DNA of 64,000 nucleotides from Diplonema japonicum (lineage: Eukaryota > Euglenozoa > Diplonemea > Diplonemida > Diplonemidae). Position 1 is the first letter of the stretch. Every line of letters begins with the position of its first letter. The position numbers were made by a program, and so were the translations under genes. The stretch lies in assembly GCA_964019335.1 (NCBI GenBank), contig OZ025655.1, positions 310,001 to 374,000 on the forward strand. Reading direction: 5' to 3'. Below the pieces are notes generated by a model that saw nothing but the letters and a program-made list of their open reading frames with translations, was not told where the DNA came from and did no database searches. Of this stretch, positions 62,981-64,000 are shown piece by piece.

Positions 62981-63030
62981 CAAAATAAATAAATAAATAA
63001 AAATAAATCACAAAAAAAAAAAAAAATCTT
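61150..63030. other. 1.9-kb intergenic, extreme homopolymer content
   Basis: Contains A58 at 62118-62175, poly(G) near 62066-62084, poly(C) near 61928-61947 and 62605-62624, and an (AAAT)n near 62983-63005. No gene recognised. Confidence 0.65.
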
Positions 63031-63163
63031 CTACGTACCAGTTGGCTCGGAGGGCCGTAGTGGGGATTGTGGGTCGGAATCGCTAGGTAGCTGTTGTTGT
63101 TGTAGCTGCAGGCTTGGTTTCGTGCCCTTTTGTAGCTGCGAGAAAAAAAAAAATGTTAACTCT

Positions 63164-63219
<56 letters not shown>

Positions 63220-64000
63220 CTGATATTCGGGACTCGGCAATTCAGAGTTGGGTTGTAATTCGGGCGTCTGTAATTTCTTTTTTTTCCCCTCCCGTATTTT
63301 TCCCCTATCATACCATATTCCTATGACCGGTGTCAACTGGAGAAGCGGCCATGTCAGCTACGTTACTCTTACTGTTCTCCTTATCCACATTAGCCCCAAG
63401 AGCTATCTGTCCTGGTGGCGTTTTTGTTGGACCAGCTTCTTTCCCTTGGTGCCTCCCTCGACTCTCTTTATGACTTCCTGCGACATTGGACGAGGATATT
63501 TTCTTGTCCCGCTCGATACTGTCCAGGATCTCTTGGTTAACCCGGAGCGTGTTCTCCCTAGGTTGCCTCCCTGCCTCAGTGGCATCAGCTGGTGCATGGA
63601 TCGGTTCGAAAGGAGGCGTGAAATCAGCCCATTTCCGGATTCTGTACAAATCTTTTGGCGACAACTCCACAGGCCCACCCACGGAACGAAGCGGGGTAGA
63701 ACCGATTTTGATGTCTGTAGAACCCAGCTTCCTCGCCTCGAGAATAGCTTGTTCTTTTAGTTTTATGACCATTTTCATGACCTGTTCATCACTGTCTATT
63801 TCATCATCGCTATTTGTGCTTGTAACTGCTTGGCTTGTGCTTCCCAGAGTGGCTGAAGATTGACTCACCTTAGAACCCGAAGCCGAACGGTTGACGACTA
63901 AGTCCTGTTCAGCATCAGGCTGGGCTTTGCCAGTGTCAAGTGAGGGTTGTGGAGGGCTTGAATGCGACTTTATAACTTCTGTTGTTTGAAGCGTTTCCGG
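63031..64000 (-). CDS. Partial gene: Ser/Gln-rich protein, at least three exons, 5' end outside window
   Basis: Exons 63314-64000 (open to the window edge), 63220-63267 and 63031-63135; at least 279 residues ending PSEPTGT and TAG at 63031-63033. Introns of 46 nt (GTATGATA...TTACAG) and 84 nt (GTATTTTT, with T about 40 on the coding strand, ending CTCGCAG) are of the same type as in the other genes. The first exon begins PETLQTTEV and is low complexity. The middle (VMKMVIKLKEQAILEARKLG; LSPKDLYRIRKWADFTPPFE) is charged and helical. I do not recognise it. A GTGAGT near 63868 is a potential donor, so exon 1 may itself be two exons. The stop is consistent with the downstream low-complexity DNA. 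Confidence 0.6.

Overview
This window is nuclear DNA of a unicellular eukaryote whose lineage I cannot fix. The evidence is spliceosomal introns of 32-126 nt (23 recognised), eukaryotic tRNA genes, and eukaryote-only families such as the Peter Pan/Ssf1 ribosome-biogenesis factor, a SPINDLY-type GT41 enzyme, a MAP3K-like kinase, an AVT/SLC38 amino-acid transporter and a dual-specificity phosphatase. All 25 protein-coding genes I can support lie on the minus strand, a layout like the directional gene clusters of Euglenozoa; one tRNA lies on each strand. Non-coding DNA is packed with homopolymer runs of all four bases, while coding DNA has a balanced composition.

Layout. 1-5 kb: a tandem pair of small Cys-rich membrane proteins and a secreted two-repeat protein. 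6.6-13.8 kb: a six-exon tandem discoidin-like protein, a crotonase, a zinc-ribbon/MAP3K-like kinase, an unrecognised basic protein and Ssf1/PPAN. 14.3-15.6 kb: a decayed Mutator-like transposon with long inverted arms made of 31-bp repeats. 16-17.6 kb: an amino-acid transporter. 17.6-23.9 kb: a gene desert. 23.9-34.8 kb: a zinc-finger/NTF2-like protein, a methyltransferase-like protein, a small mitochondrial coiled-coil protein, a p25-alpha plus IPT protein, an MFS transporter, PRPP synthetase and a 5'-3' exonuclease. 34.8-42.7 kb: sparse, with tRNA-Arg(TCT), a decayed GC-rich element, tRNA-Thr(CGT), a DSP phosphatase and a palindromic element beside a recombinase-like remnant. 42.7-61.1 kb: a dense cluster (large MUN-like protein, BTB protein, five-exon Asn-Pro-Asn repeat protein, SPINDLY-like enzyme, LRR/calpain-like protein, pseudokinase, homogentisate dioxygenase). 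61.1-64 kb: low-complexity DNA, then the 3' part of a gene that runs off the window.

The genes do not form one pathway. They are a mixture of housekeeping, signalling and lineage-specific proteins. Splicing reconstruction (done by eye; each join keeps the frame and most restore a family's expected sequence) merges several apparently separate reading frames into single genes. The most unusual features are introns that carry long poly(A) on the coding strand near the 3' splice site instead of a polypyrimidine tract, the Mutator-like element with 9-bp flanking direct repeats, and two palindromic elements that can fold into branched structures.
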